NCBI RefSeq assembly: GCF_018688235.1
Contig: NZ_CP061313.1
Location: forward strand, 665,130 to 729,129
Reading direction: 5' to 3'
Origin: Polynucleobacter sp. AP-Nino-20-G2
GTDB taxonomy: Bacteria; Pseudomonadota; Gammaproteobacteria; Burkholderiales; Burkholderiaceae
Length of the DNA: 64,000 nucleotides
Of this stretch, positions 14,541 to 24,114 are shown piece by piece. Made by a program: the position numbers and the translations under genes. Under the pieces are notes generated by a model. It was not told the origin of the DNA. It was given only the letters and a program-made list of their open reading frames with translations, and searched no databases. Position 1 is the stretch's first letter; every line of letters starts with the position of its first letter.

Positions 14541-16895
14541 GTGGCATCTAATTACGATGACGTGTTAAGTCAACTCCGCTCGATAGGGCTGGTGGTTGAT
14601 CATCTTGAGTATGGCAAGGTTAAGCGTTGCAAGGTTGAGAACAGCCGTGAGAAGCGTGGTTGGTATCTATTGCATGAATGGCGTAAAGATGATGGTGAAG
14701 AATTGCTTGTTGGGAGCTTTGGTGTATGGCAAGGTTCTAGCAATAATGCGCAAAAGGTTGCTCTCAATAATGTTTCTTTGTCTGCAGAACAAAAGGCGGC
14801 TTTTAAGAAGCGTTTGGCTGAAGATAATAAGCGTGCTAAGGCAGAGCGTGATGCAGAGGCCTATAGAGCTGCTGGACGTGCAGAATCAGCCTGGCGTAAG
14901 TGTTTGCCTAGTGGTCATTCAGACTACTTAGATCGTAAGGGAATTGACCAGGCATACGGCGCTCGATTTAGCCCCAATGGCGCATTGGTTATTCCGATGG
15001 TTGACCATAGCGGTCGCGTGCATGGTTTGCAGTTTGTTCTATCAAAATCAACTCATGGTAGCCGAATGGCTAAGACCAATCGCGATAAAGAGTATTGGCC
15101 TGCTGGATTGCAAAAGAAGGCTCACTTTCATTTGATTGGCAAGCCTGATGGCATCTTACTAGTGGCTGAAGGATTTGCCACTGGAGCTAGTTTACATATG
15201 GCTACCGGATTACCAGTAGCAATTGCTTTTGATGCCAATAATTTACAGCCGGTTGCTGACTCATTTAAGGATCGCTATCGTTTTTTGCGTATCTTGATTT
15301 GCGCAGATGATGATAAGTGGACAAAGAAAAATGATGGATCCGCGTGGAATCCTGGAGTGGAGTGTGCTTCAACTGCTGCGCTCTCTGTCAATGGTTCATG
15401 GATTAGTCCCAAGTTTGCAGATGAAGAATTAAGAGATAAATTATTTTCTGAGCAAGGGCAAAAAAATACCGACTTCAATGATCTGGCCAAGATGGAAGGT
15501 TTAGCTGTAGTTGAAAAACAAGTGCGCGAGAAAATTGCTGAACTTGGATGGCGTGAACACATGGACCATAAGTCAAGCTACGTGCTTCCTGAGGATGGCG
15601 ATTCTAGTGTATTAAAGCCAATTGATACCTATGACGAATTACTAGAGCGTTTTGCTTTGATTTATGGCCATGGTGGTAGCGTCTTTGATTTTCAAGAGCG
15701 CAGGGTGCTTGCTTTGTCTGATATGCGTGATGCTTGTTTGTCCAGGGACATTCACCGCCGCTGGCAAGAAAGTTTAGTGCGCCGATTGGTGCGTCCAGAT
15801 GAAGTGGGGTTTGATCCTAGCTGCACTGATGAAACGATTAAGTGCAATTTGTGGGGTGGTTGGCCAACTGAGCCAAAAGAGGGTAGCTGCGAAGTTTTAT
15901 TAGATTTGCTGCGCTATCTCACCATGAATGAAGATCAGTCTGAAGAAGTTTATCAATGGGTTTTAAAGTGGCTTGCGTACCCGATTCAGCACCCAGGCGC
16001 AAAGATGAAAACAGCATTGATTTTTCATGGCCCTCAAGGCGCTGGTAAGAATATGTTTTTCGAAGCCTATTCATCTATATACGGTAAATATGGCCTAGTG
16101 GTGGATCAAGAGGCTGTAGAAGATAAATTTAATAGTCTTTTTTCAGCAAAGTTATTTTTGATTGGTGATGAAGTAGTTGCGCGGCAAGAGCTGTATCACA
16201 CCAAAAATAAATTAAAAGGGTTTGTCACTGGAGATACGATTCGTATCAACCCAAAGAATATGGCTGCTCATACTGAAAAAAATCACGTGAACGTGGTCTT
16301 TTTATCTAATGAGGCTCAGCCGTTAGTGCTAGATGAAGATGACCGGCGCTATGCAGTTATCTGGACCCCAGCTAAGCTGCCTACCAATTTTTATGCTGAT
16401 GTAAAAGCTGAGATTGATGATGGTGGAATTGCAGCTTTGCATCATTATTTGCTGAACTTGGATTTGGGTGACTTTAAGGCTCATTCCCTACCCCCTATGA
16501 CTCAGAGTAAGAGAGAGCTCATCGAACTCAGTATGGACTCAACTGAGCGCTTTTGGACCTCCTATACCGGAGAGCTCATCGATGGCTTTAAGCCGATGCC
16601 CATTAAATCTGAGGATATTTTTCAACTGTATCGCACCTGGTGCGGTCGAGTGGGGATCACGAAATTTGCTCCGATGCATGTGCTTACCGGAAAACTGGGT
16701 AAGCGTCCAGATATTAAGAAGAGTAAAGGGCGGTATCTCGATGGCGTGCGAGATAAGCAATCGAGCTTCATTTTCCCTCCAAATCAATTTGAAACACCCG
16801 AGGGAAAAACTCAGGTGGAGTGGTTATCAGAGTGCGTCAACAGTTTTAAAGAGACATTTTCGAGCTATCGGAGTGGAGGCCATCTCGAAATGTGA
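14541..16895 (+). CDS. TOPRIM primase / DUF5906 superfamily 3-like helicase
   Basis: 784 residues, GTG start. The N-terminal third has a TOPRIM-type segment (LLVAEGFATGASLHMATGLP with downstream ICADDD), as in P4-like and Toprim_3 primases. The C-terminal half has a DUF5906/D5-type helicase with Walker A GPQGAGKN (about 497-504) and Walker B-like LFLIGDEVVA. It should prime and unwind phage DNA. The next stretch is a repeat cluster that could be the origin it acts on. Confidence 0.9.
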   Translation: MASNYDDVLSQLRSIGLVVDHLEYGKVKRCKVENSREKRGWYLLHEWRKDDGEELLVGSFGVWQGSSNNAQKVALNNVSLSAEQKAAFKKRLAEDNKRAKAERDAEAYRAAGRAESAWRKCLPSGHSDYLDRKGIDQAYGARFSPNGALVIPMVDHSGRVHGLQFVLSKSTHGSRMAKTNRDKEYWPAGLQKKAHFHLIGKPDGILLVAEGFATGASLHMATGLPVAIAFDANNLQPVADSFKDRYRFLRILICADDDKWTKKNDGSAWNPGVECASTAALSVNGSWISPKFADEELRDKLFSEQGQKNTDFNDLAKMEGLAVVEKQVREKIAELGWREHMDHKSSYVLPEDGDSSVLKPIDTYDELLERFALIYGHGGSVFDFQERRVLALSDMRDACLSRDIHRRWQESLVRRLVRPDEVGFDPSCTDETIKCNLWGGWPTEPKEGSCEVLLDLLRYLTMNEDQSEEVYQWVLKWLAYPIQHPGAKMKTALIFHGPQGAGKNMFFEAYSSIYGKYGLVVDQEAVEDKFNSLFSAKLFLIGDEVVARQELYHTKNKLKGFVTGDTIRINPKNMAAHTEKNHVNVVFLSNEAQPLVLDEDDRRYAVIWTPAKLPTNFYADVKAEIDDGGIAALHHYLLNLDLGDFKAHSLPPMTQSKRELIELSMDSTERFWTSYTGELIDGFKPMPIKSEDIFQLYRTWCGRVGITKFAPMHVLTGKLGKRPDIKKSKGRYLDGVRDKQSSFIFPPNQFETPEGKTQVEWLSECVNSFKETFSSYRSGGHLEM

Positions 16896-17135
16896 CGGGT
16901 GTGACAGGTGATGTGACGGGTAATGTGATGGGTAAATTGGCTTGAAAGGCTGATGTTGTCAAGGTTGTGACGGGTGTGATGGGTAAATCGCACGCGTATA
17001 CGCGAGTGAGTGTTTTTATGGGTGAGTATTTATTCTCTCACGCATACGGAAACTGCCCGTCACACCCGTCACACCTATCACATTCCTTTATGTATAAGGG
17101 TTAGTGGTGTGACATGTTATTTATTTACCCGTCAC
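16892..17135. repeat. Iteron-like cluster of GTGACGGGT repeats, candidate replication origin
   Basis: Six direct copies of GTGA[CT][GA]GGT at 16892, 16901, 16913, 16925, 16967 and 16976. A 12-bp palindrome CGCGTATACGCG lies at 16993-17004. Inverted copies follow at 17055-17063 (one mismatch), 17064-17072, 17073-17081 (degenerate) and 17127-17135. The 293-bp gap holds no gene. Its place right after the primase-helicase and the iterated, two-sided layout suggest an origin; this is inference. Confidence 0.6.
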
Positions 17136-17188
17136 ATGCTTTCACATTAAGGCTTAGAAGGTAATGAGTAAATTAAAGGGGAATAAGA

Positions 17189-17764
17189 ATGACAGTTTGT
17201 GAGCAAGAAGCGTTGTTCGATAGTGCACATGCCGCCATGGTGTTTGCTTTCAATATTTCTACCCAGTGCTTTGATCGTCCTTTGCTGGCACGTATGGCTA
17301 CTCCAGCACGCAGTGACTCCAAAGGTTTATCTGGACTTGATGGAGCCGCCCAGGCTGGCATGATTCGTGCGGAGATACATGCGCTAGGGGATCTTGCTGA
17401 AAATATCCTCACGGCTCGATTTGCCCCCAGTTTTCATCCATGCTCATGCCGCTCTAAATGCTGTAGTGGCAAGCAGATCAATCCAGAATGGTCAGGCTCG
17501 ATTGCATGGTTAGCCAATCATGTACGCAACACAGCACTCTCTGGTACCTATGCCGACTATCGCGTACGCCGTTCTTGCATCATTCGACACTTTCAAGGAA
17601 AACAACAACGAATTACTTTGGAAGCCCTGGCAGATTCTTGCGGTATCGCAAGAAATAGCGCAGGCGCATATGTTTCAAAGGTTTCAAAGTTTTTAAAGAT
17701 TATGGAGTCGCAGGCTTATGGCGCGATTTCGGATAAGTTGCAATCAATCTCGGTAATTGCGTAA
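17189..17764 (+). CDS. Cys-rich DNA-binding protein, candidate late-gene regulator
   Basis: 191 residues. A central cysteine cluster (HPCSCRSKCCSG) is followed by NPEWSGSIAWLANHVR and a C-terminal helix-turn-helix-like segment (ITLEALADSCGIARNSAGAY). Position between replication and packaging genes, and a terminator within the next 100 bp, match the location of Q-type antiterminators. The family is not firmly recognised, so the role is inferred. Confidence 0.5.
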   Translation: MTVCEQEALFDSAHAAMVFAFNISTQCFDRPLLARMATPARSDSKGLSGLDGAAQAGMIRAEIHALGDLAENILTARFAPSFHPCSCRSKCCSGKQINPEWSGSIAWLANHVRNTALSGTYADYRVRRSCIIRHFQGKQQRITLEALADSCGIARNSAGAYVSKVSKFLKIMESQAYGAISDKLQSISVIA

Positions 17765-17829
17765 ATTGCGCTTTGGTCAAAACATGCGTAAAGTTGGCAC
17801 TAATTCGATAGTCCTCGAATTCCGTCTAC

Positions 17830-17860
17830 AACCTGGTTATGTTTTTAATCAGGTTTTTTT
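17830..17860 (+). terminator. Rho-independent terminator upstream of the packaging genes
   Basis: AACCTG and CAGGTT (17830-17835 and 17850-17855) flank a 14-nt loop, followed by TTTTT. It lies at the start of the late region and could be a target for an antiterminator. The 17765-17829 stretch also holds a TTCGA-N6-TCGAA hairpin. Confidence 0.65.
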
Positions 17861-17871
17861 GTGGGCAAAAC

Positions 17872-18198
17872 ATGTTTGATCAATCCCGTTTAAGCTCGGC
17901 TAAGCGTGGCTACGGAGGCAGGTGGCAGCGTTACCGATTGACTTACCTTAGGTCTCATGCGTTATGTGTGATGCATGCTGAGCTCGGTCAAGTGGTAGCA
18001 GCTGAAGTCGTTGATCACATTACGCCACATAAGGGAGACCATAAATTGTTTTGGGATCCCAGGAATCACCAAGCTTTGTGCAAGCATTGTCATGATGCTC
18101 ACAAGCAACGACTAGAGAAGTCAGGCGTACTGCCTGGCTGCAATATAAGTGGCATCCCGCTTGATCCCAATCATCATTGGAAGAAGGGTAGGGGGTAG
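17872..18198 (+). CDS. HNH endonuclease
   Basis: 108 residues from the ATG at 17872; the frame opens at 17839 but that start lies inside the terminator. The HNH core is VVDHITPHKGDHKLFWDPRN, then HQALCKHCHDAHKQR, with zinc cysteines. In HK97-like phages an HNH protein next to the terminase is needed for efficient genome packaging and cleavage at cos sites. It precedes terS here. Confidence 0.88.
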   Translation: MFDQSRLSSAKRGYGGRWQRYRLTYLRSHALCVMHAELGQVVAAEVVDHITPHKGDHKLFWDPRNHQALCKHCHDAHKQRLEKSGVLPGCNISGIPLDPNHHWKKGRG

Positions 18199-18266
18199 TA
18201 AATCTCTGCAGATTTATGTTCCCAGACCGACCGTGAGCCACTGTTTTCACAACCGCGAAATGGATA

Positions 18267-18276
18267 GGGGTACCCC
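18267..18276. other. GGGGTACCCC palindrome, possible cos-region element
   Basis: A 10-bp perfect palindrome in the short gap between the HNH and small terminase genes, where cos sites of HK97-like phages commonly lie. No other evidence for cleavage here. Confidence 0.3.
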
Positions 18277-18287
18277 CCTGATGATTT

Positions 18288-18755
18288 ATGGCAGGTAGAC
18301 CCCCAAAACCAACAGCTTTAAAACTCGTAACCGGCAATCCTGGTAAGCGGGCCATCAATCGGCAAGAGCCCGACCCTGATTACCTGGATGACTTAGGAGC
18401 CCCAGCGCACTTGCCCGAGCGTGCAAAAAAATTTTGGAACGATCTTGCACCAAAGCTAAGGAAGGCAAGGTTATTGACAGAGTTGGATGTCTCAGCGCTT
18501 GAAAAGTTGTGCATTGCCGAAATGAATTATTGGGAAGTGACCGACAAAATTGGATTGGAGTTTGTAATCTCTGGCGAAAAGTCGGTGTACACCAATCCAT
18601 TGTTAAACCAGCAATCCATGTATTTGAAGCAAATCATGATGCTTTATAGAGAGTTTGGAAAAACGCCTGCAGCGCGAGTTCGCATTGCGATTAACCCGCA
18701 AGGTGATATGTTCGATGACCAAGATAACCACAAAACGCAAAAGTACTTTAATTGA
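18288..18755 (+). CDS. Terminase small subunit, P27 family
   Basis: 155 residues. The opening MAGRPPKPTALKLVTGNPGK and the PDYLDDLGAPAHLPERAKKF segment are hallmarks of P27-type small terminases, which recognise phage DNA for packaging. The large subunit follows with an overlap. Confidence 0.93.
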   Translation: MAGRPPKPTALKLVTGNPGKRAINRQEPDPDYLDDLGAPAHLPERAKKFWNDLAPKLRKARLLTELDVSALEKLCIAEMNYWEVTDKIGLEFVISGEKSVYTNPLLNQQSMYLKQIMMLYREFGKTPAARVRIAINPQGDMFDDQDNHKTQKYFN

Positions 18756-20439
18756 TCCGGTCACTACATATGCAAAACAAGTTGTCTCCAAGAAGATTAC
18801 TGCTGGGCCTCACGTTAGGGATGCTTGTGCGCGTCACCTTAAAGATTTAAAAGAGGGTTTAGGACGGGGCCTCATATGGGACATCGAAGCCGCTAGTAGG
18901 GCGATAAATTTTTATCCCGATGTCCTCAAACTAAGCGGGGGTGGGTATGAAGGTTTACCTTTTGTTTTAGGCGATTGGCAAGCGTTTATTGTTGGCTCAC
19001 TTTTTGGTTGGAAAACGCAAGATGGTTATCGCCGTTTTCGTACTGCCTATATTGAAACAGGCAAGGGCAGCGGTAAGTCACCACTGATTGCCGGAATTGG
19101 ATTGTACGGCATGATGGCCGATAACGAATCCGGCGCTGAAGTTTATGCAGCTGCTACCAAAAAAGATCAGGCCATGATTTTATTTCGAGATGCTGTCTCG
19201 ATGGTCAACATGTCACCCGATTTACGTAATCGTATTACGCAATCTGGCAGGGGCTTGGCGGTTTGGTCTCTTGCCTGGGTTGAAAAACGAAGCTTCTTTA
19301 GGCCGATCTCTTCGGATGATGGCCAATCAGGACCTCGACCACATATTTCTTTGCTTGATGAAATTCATGAGCATAAGGATGCATATGTGGTCGAGATGCT
19401 TAAAGCGGGTCAGAAAAGCCGCAGGCAGCCTTTATTGATTGGTATTACCAATAGCGGTACCGATAAAAAATCAGTGTGCTGGGATTATCACGATTACGGC
19501 TCTAAAGTTTGTTCTGGGCAAATGCAAGATGATTCATTCTTTGCGTATATCTGCGCATTGGATATTACGGATGACCCTTTTAAGTCTGAGAAATGTTGGC
19601 ATAAAGCAAACCCTAGCTTAAAAAATGGTTTACCAACCATGACGTATTTGCGTGAGCAAGTGCATCAAGCGCGAGGAATGCCGAGCAAGGAAAGCGTAGT
19701 CAGACGTTTAAATTTCTGCCAATGGGTAGAAGCTAAAAATCCTTGGATTAGCTCGGATATTTGGTTTGCTTGCGAAGACAAAGAGTATGACCTCAATTTA
19801 CTTGAGGGTCGCCGTTGCTGGGGTGGACTAGATCTTTCAAGTACACAGGATTTGACCGCTTTTGTATTGGTATTTGAACCAACCGAAGATGATCCACATT
19901 GGCGTATGCGCGAATGGTTTTGGCTTCCTGGAGATGATCTGCACAATAAAGCAGATCAAGATCGAGTGCCCTACACCTTATGGCGCGATGACGGATATTT
20001 GCAAGTAACTGAAGGTAAAGCAATTAATCGTTTATCAGTAGTGCAGGTGATTGCAAAAGCCATGGGATCTTATGACTTGCAATCGATTGCATATGACCGC
20101 TGGCGAATTGAAGATTTAAAAATGATCTTAGATCAAGAAGGTATTTCATTGCCGCTTGCTCCATTTGGTCAAGGCTTTAAAGATATGGCCCCAGCGATTG
20201 ATGAATTTGAGCGTAAGTTACTTGGCAATCAAATTAAACACACTGGCAATCCATTGATGACCTGGTGCGCAGCCAATGCCATCGTTTCAACAGACCCAGC
20301 CGGTAATCGAAAAGTAACTAAAGAAAAGTCAAGCGGCCGAGTTGACGGAATCGTAGCGGCAGTAATGGCAATTGGTGTCATTAACAAAGACTCGACAGGC
20401 TCAAGTGTGTATGAAGAGCGTGGCGTATTAATGCTTTAA
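18715..20439 (+). CDS. Terminase large subunit
   Basis: 574 residues from the ATG at 18715, overlapping terS by 41 bp; an upstream in-frame ATG at 18655 is less likely. Walker A-type GKGSGKSPLIAG and the Walker B-like acidic motif ISLLDEIHEH mark the ATPase. GGLDLSSTQDLTAFVLVF begins the RNase H-like nuclease, with further acidic residues downstream (YDRWRIEDL, SSGRVDGIVA). It translocates DNA into the prohead and cuts it. Phage terminase_1 (HK97-like) type. Confidence 0.95.
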   Translation: MTKITTKRKSTLIDPVTTYAKQVVSKKITAGPHVRDACARHLKDLKEGLGRGLIWDIEAASRAINFYPDVLKLSGGGYEGLPFVLGDWQAFIVGSLFGWKTQDGYRRFRTAYIETGKGSGKSPLIAGIGLYGMMADNESGAEVYAAATKKDQAMILFRDAVSMVNMSPDLRNRITQSGRGLAVWSLAWVEKRSFFRPISSDDGQSGPRPHISLLDEIHEHKDAYVVEMLKAGQKSRRQPLLIGITNSGTDKKSVCWDYHDYGSKVCSGQMQDDSFFAYICALDITDDPFKSEKCWHKANPSLKNGLPTMTYLREQVHQARGMPSKESVVRRLNFCQWVEAKNPWISSDIWFACEDKEYDLNLLEGRRCWGGLDLSSTQDLTAFVLVFEPTEDDPHWRMREWFWLPGDDLHNKADQDRVPYTLWRDDGYLQVTEGKAINRLSVVQVIAKAMGSYDLQSIAYDRWRIEDLKMILDQEGISLPLAPFGQGFKDMAPAIDEFERKLLGNQIKHTGNPLMTWCAANAIVSTDPAGNRKVTKEKSSGRVDGIVAAVMAIGVINKDSTGSSVYEERGVLML

Positions 20440-20447
20440 GGAAGATT

Positions 20448-21761
20448 ATGGGTATTCTCCAAAAAATAACTAGCGCTGTCCGGCTGAAAAATGCTAGCCC
20501 TGATTGGGGCACATTAGAGCGATATATTGCCTGGGCATTTGGTGGTGGCGCTTCAGCTTCCGGCATTGTGGTGAACCCACAAACTGCCATGCAGGCAAGT
20601 ACTGTTTATGCGTGCATTCAGGTATTGGCGCAGTCTATTGCGATGTTGCCTTGTACTTTGTATCAGCAGGCTACTGATGGTTCTAAAAAGACCGCCATGA
20701 ATCATGATTTATATCGCATCTTGCGAGAGCAGCCTAATGATTGGCAAACCAGCATTGAATTTTTTGAAATGTTGGTAGCAAGTTTATGTTTGCGAGGAAA
20801 TGCATATGCCTATGTCAATCGCACTAAGTCTGGCCGTGTGGTGGAATTGTTGCCATTACACCCCGATATGGTCCGAGTCAGTATGGGCCAAGGATTTAGG
20901 CTTGAATATCAAGTCACATTGCCAGATGGCAGTTTTAAATCTTTGGTACCAGGAGAGTTATTTCATGTGCGCGGCTTAACCTTAAATGGCTGGCTTGGCG
21001 TATCTCCAATTGCTTATGCACGTGAATCAATTGGCTTGGCATTGGCTACTGAAAAATTTGGTGGTCAATTGTTTCGCAATGGCGCAAAAATGGGCGGTGT
21101 TTTAGAGCACCCAGGCAAACTATCTGAAGAGTCCTATAACCGCCTTAAAAATTCGTTTGATGAAGCATATTCGGGCGATAACGCTCATAAAACTGCCTTA
21201 TTAGAAGAGGGCATGAAGTTTTCCAAAGTCAGTATGACTGCTGATGACAGTCAATTTTTGGAGACTCGAAAATATCAACGCTCAGAAATTGCTTCGATTT
21301 TTCGTGTGCCTCCACACATGATTGGTGATTTGGAAAAAGCCACTTTTAGCAATATCGAGCAACAAAGCTTGGAATTTGTCACTTTTACATTGATGCCATG
21401 GCTTACACGCTTTGAAAAAGCAATTTGTCGTGATTTGTTGACTCCCCAAGAACGCAAAGAATATTCAGTGAAATTTAACGTAGGATCTTTGCTTCGCGGA
21501 GATGCAAAAGCCCGTTCTGAGTATTACCATGCGGGTATTTTGGATGGCTGGATGACGCGCAATGAAGCGCGCAGCGCAGAATCTGAGCTTGGTAATGTCC
21601 TCAATCCAATTGAAGGATTGGACATTCCATTGATGCCACTCAATATGACTGATGGTACGGATGATCCCGATCGGTTGCTCGATGCCACCACTGGTGCCGA
21701 TCCCGTAAAAGATCTGGCCAATGCAGATCCATCAAGTTCCGATGGAAAGGAAAGTGAATAA
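20448..21761 (+). CDS. Portal protein, HK97 family
   Basis: 437 residues. Pattern ASTVYACIQVLAQSIAMLPC, then LRGNAYAYVNR and the conserved IFRVPPHMIGDLEKATFSNI segment are typical of HK97-type portals. The dodecameric portal forms the DNA channel and docks terminase. It shares one base with the next gene. Confidence 0.95.
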   Translation: MGILQKITSAVRLKNASPDWGTLERYIAWAFGGGASASGIVVNPQTAMQASTVYACIQVLAQSIAMLPCTLYQQATDGSKKTAMNHDLYRILREQPNDWQTSIEFFEMLVASLCLRGNAYAYVNRTKSGRVVELLPLHPDMVRVSMGQGFRLEYQVTLPDGSFKSLVPGELFHVRGLTLNGWLGVSPIAYARESIGLALATEKFGGQLFRNGAKMGGVLEHPGKLSEESYNRLKNSFDEAYSGDNAHKTALLEEGMKFSKVSMTADDSQFLETRKYQRSEIASIFRVPPHMIGDLEKATFSNIEQQSLEFVTFTLMPWLTRFEKAICRDLLTPQERKEYSVKFNVGSLLRGDAKARSEYYHAGILDGWMTRNEARSAESELGNVLNPIEGLDIPLMPLNMTDGTDDPDRLLDATTGADPVKDLANADPSSSDGKESE

Positions 21762-22111
21762 TGGAAGAGTTAGTTATACGCGTATTTGCTGCGCGTGATG
21801 TAGCGCATCGTGAGCATTTGCGTACGCAATCATATTCACAACATATGGCTTTAAATGCTTTTTATGATGAAATCATTGATCAAATCGATGAAATCGTAGA
21901 GAGCTATCAAGGTCAATTTGGATTATTGGGTGATTATCAAATTGAAACTTCTCCAGTAGCCAACATTACCGCCTGGATTCAATCAGAAATGGATTGGATT
22001 GCATCTAATCGAGATCAGCTAGCCAATGGTAGCGCATCGATTGGTAACTTGATTGATAGCTTAGTTGCCATTTACCAACGTACGATTTACAAACTTACCA
22101 ATCTTCAATAA
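21761..22111 (+). CDS. Phage protein between portal and protease (DUF5856-like)
   Basis: 116 residues, helical, with HREHLRTQSYSQHMALNAFY and DEIIDQIDEIVESYQGQFG. This is reminiscent of the small ferritin-like or DUF5856 phage family; the assignment is tentative. Position among head genes suggests co-expression with them. Confidence 0.5.
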   Translation: MEELVIRVFAARDVAHREHLRTQSYSQHMALNAFYDEIIDQIDEIVESYQGQFGLLGDYQIETSPVANITAWIQSEMDWIASNRDQLANGSASIGNLIDSLVAIYQRTIYKLTNLQ

Positions 22112-22123
22112 GGAGGGCCGCAT

Positions 22124-22774
22124 ATGAATATTCATAACATCGGCTTTGAAATTAAAGACCTCAAGTCTAATGGCACATTTTCCGGCTATGGATCTGTTTA
22201 TAACGTGATCGATCAAGGGGATGACATTGTTGCTTCAGGCGCGTTCACAGACTCGCTAGCAGAGTTATCGGCAAAAGGACGTATGCCCGCCATGTTATGG
22301 CAGCACAACTCTGCTGATCCGTGTGGCGTATATACCGCCATGCGCGAAGATGAGATTGGCTTATACGTTGAAGGTAAATTGGCATTAAAAACTCAGCGCG
22401 GCGCTGAAGCATATGAATTGATGCAAATGAAAGCCATATCGGGACTTTCGATTGGATTTATGACCCGTGAAGATTCATACGATCAAAAAACGGGGGTGCG
22501 CACCATTAAAAAAGGTGATTTGTGGGAAGTCTCTTTGGTTACTTTCCCTTGCAATGATTCAGCACGCATCAATACTGTCAAAAATATTGAAGAAGTTACC
22601 GATTTAAAGAGTGCGGAACGCTACCTGAGAGATTCTTGTGGCCTATCGCGCTCTGCAGCTGTGGCATTTATGTCACGTCTAAATGGTCTCAAGCAGAGTG
22701 ATTCTGCAAAAGACACCGAAGCAAAACAGCTTATTGACTTGCTCTCAGATCGTTACGCGATTCTAAAAGCTTAA
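22124..22774 (+). CDS. Prohead protease, HK97 (S78) family
   Basis: 216 residues preceded by AGGAGG. The catalytic His lies in MLWQHNSADP and the Ser in AISGLSIGFM, the usual HK97 protease pair. It removes scaffold or delta domains of the capsid protein during maturation. The capsid gene follows after a terminator. Confidence 0.93.
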   Translation: MNIHNIGFEIKDLKSNGTFSGYGSVYNVIDQGDDIVASGAFTDSLAELSAKGRMPAMLWQHNSADPCGVYTAMREDEIGLYVEGKLALKTQRGAEAYELMQMKAISGLSIGFMTREDSYDQKTGVRTIKKGDLWEVSLVTFPCNDSARINTVKNIEEVTDLKSAERYLRDSCGLSRSAAVAFMSRLNGLKQSDSAKDTEAKQLIDLLSDRYAILKA

Positions 22775-22798
22775 ATAGCTGTCATTTTGTAAAAAGTT

Positions 22799-22820
22799 AC
22801 CCGCCTAGAGCGGGTTTTTT
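22799..22820 (+). terminator. Terminator between protease and capsid genes
   Basis: ACCCGC, loop CTAGA, GCGGGT, then TTTTT. It may allow the capsid gene to be expressed differently from the upstream genes, if a promoter lies in between. Confidence 0.8.
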
Positions 22821-22850
22821 CATTTCTATTGATCTTTTTAGGAGAAAACC

Positions 22851-24050
22851 ATGGATCAAGAATTAAAAGCTCTGGTAGAGCAAGGAAACAAAACAGTTGC
22901 TGACTTTATCGCCGTTCGTGAAGAGCAAGATAAAAAAACAGCCGGTGAGTTCAAAGAATCCTTTGAAAAAGTATTTAATGAATTATCTGATGTTAAAAAG
23001 GCTCACGAAACTCTTGAAGCTAAGCTCAATCGCCCTGGCTTTGGCCAATCGGGTAACGATCAAGATGTTGCTGATGCAGAATATAAGTCTGCTTTCCGCA
23101 ACTACATGACCAAAGGTGATGCAAAAGAATTAGACGCTAAGGCTCTTGCTGTTGGCACTAACTCTGGCGCAGATGGCGGCTATGCAGTACCAAAAGTGAT
23201 CGATCAAATGATTGAAAACTTGGTAGTTAATATCTCTCCAATTCGTCAATTAGCTAATGTGGTTCAAATCAGCACTAGCGATTACCATAAATTGGTGAAC
23301 TTGAAAGGTACTGGCTCCGCATCCGTTGCTGAAACTGCAGCTCGTGCAGCAACAGCTACTCCAACGCTGGCTGACATCAAGATTACTCCATATGATATCT
23401 ATGGCAATCCACAAATCACTCAGCAAATGCTTGATGATGCATTCTTTGATGCTGAAACTTGGATGGCTGAAGAATTGTCAGAAGAGTTTGGTCGTCAAGA
23501 AGGTAACTTGTTTATCAACGGCAACGGCACTAATCAAGCTCAGGGCTTGCTAAACCCAACAATGGCTGCTACTGCTGATAAAACACGTGCTTTTGGCACT
23601 GTAGAGTATTTGGCATCTGGTGCAGCTGGTGCATTTGCATCTACTAATCCTTCAGATAGCCTGATTGCTTTGGTAAGCAAATTAAAAGCTCGCTATCGTG
23701 CAAACGCAAGCTGGGTAATGCCTAAGTCTGTCTTGTTTGCAATTGCAGCCTTTAAGGACACTTCAGGTCGTTATATCTTCAATCCAGTATCCGCTCCTGG
23801 CGTACCTGGCAATTTGCTCAATTACCCTGTAATTGAAGCTGAAGATGTAGCAGACATTGGTGCCAACTCCTTATCTGTATTGTTTGGTGATTTCAAACGT
23901 GCATATACGATTGTTGACCGCGTTGGTACACGCATCATCCGTGATCCATTTAGCAACAAGCCATACATTGGCTTCTACACAACCAAGCGTGTTGGTGGTG
24001 CAGTAGTAAATAGCGAAGCTTACAAAGTAATGAAGTTTGCTGCTAGCTAA
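22851..24050 (+). CDS. Major capsid protein, HK97 family
   Basis: 399 residues. The N-terminal about 100 residues are coiled-coil-like (delta/scaffold domain). The mature region starts near residue 104 with the typical GTNSGADGGYAVPKVIDQMI, and then has NPQITQQMLDDAFFDAETWM and NLFINGNGTNQAQGLLNP. Processing is expected before this region by the upstream protease. Confidence 0.96.
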   Translation: MDQELKALVEQGNKTVADFIAVREEQDKKTAGEFKESFEKVFNELSDVKKAHETLEAKLNRPGFGQSGNDQDVADAEYKSAFRNYMTKGDAKELDAKALAVGTNSGADGGYAVPKVIDQMIENLVVNISPIRQLANVVQISTSDYHKLVNLKGTGSASVAETAARAATATPTLADIKITPYDIYGNPQITQQMLDDAFFDAETWMAEELSEEFGRQEGNLFINGNGTNQAQGLLNPTMAATADKTRAFGTVEYLASGAAGAFASTNPSDSLIALVSKLKARYRANASWVMPKSVLFAIAAFKDTSGRYIFNPVSAPGVPGNLLNYPVIEAEDVADIGANSLSVLFGDFKRAYTIVDRVGTRIIRDPFSNKPYIGFYTTKRVGGAVVNSEAYKVMKFAAS

Positions 24051-24073
24051 TTAGTTGTTAAAACTTAAGATAG

Positions 24074-24104
24074 GGGAGGGCCATGCCTTCCCCTTCTTTT
24101 TAAA
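24074..24104 (+). terminator. Possible terminator after the capsid gene
   Basis: GGGGAGG and CCTTCCCC pair with a one-base bulge around a short loop and are followed by TTCTTTTT. Confidence 0.55.
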
Positions 24105-24114
24105 GGAAGTCATC

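Noticed and set aside
16892..17135. CRISPR array
   Set aside because: The repeats are only 9 bp, irregularly spaced and in both orientations, with no unique spacers of constant length and no cas genes.
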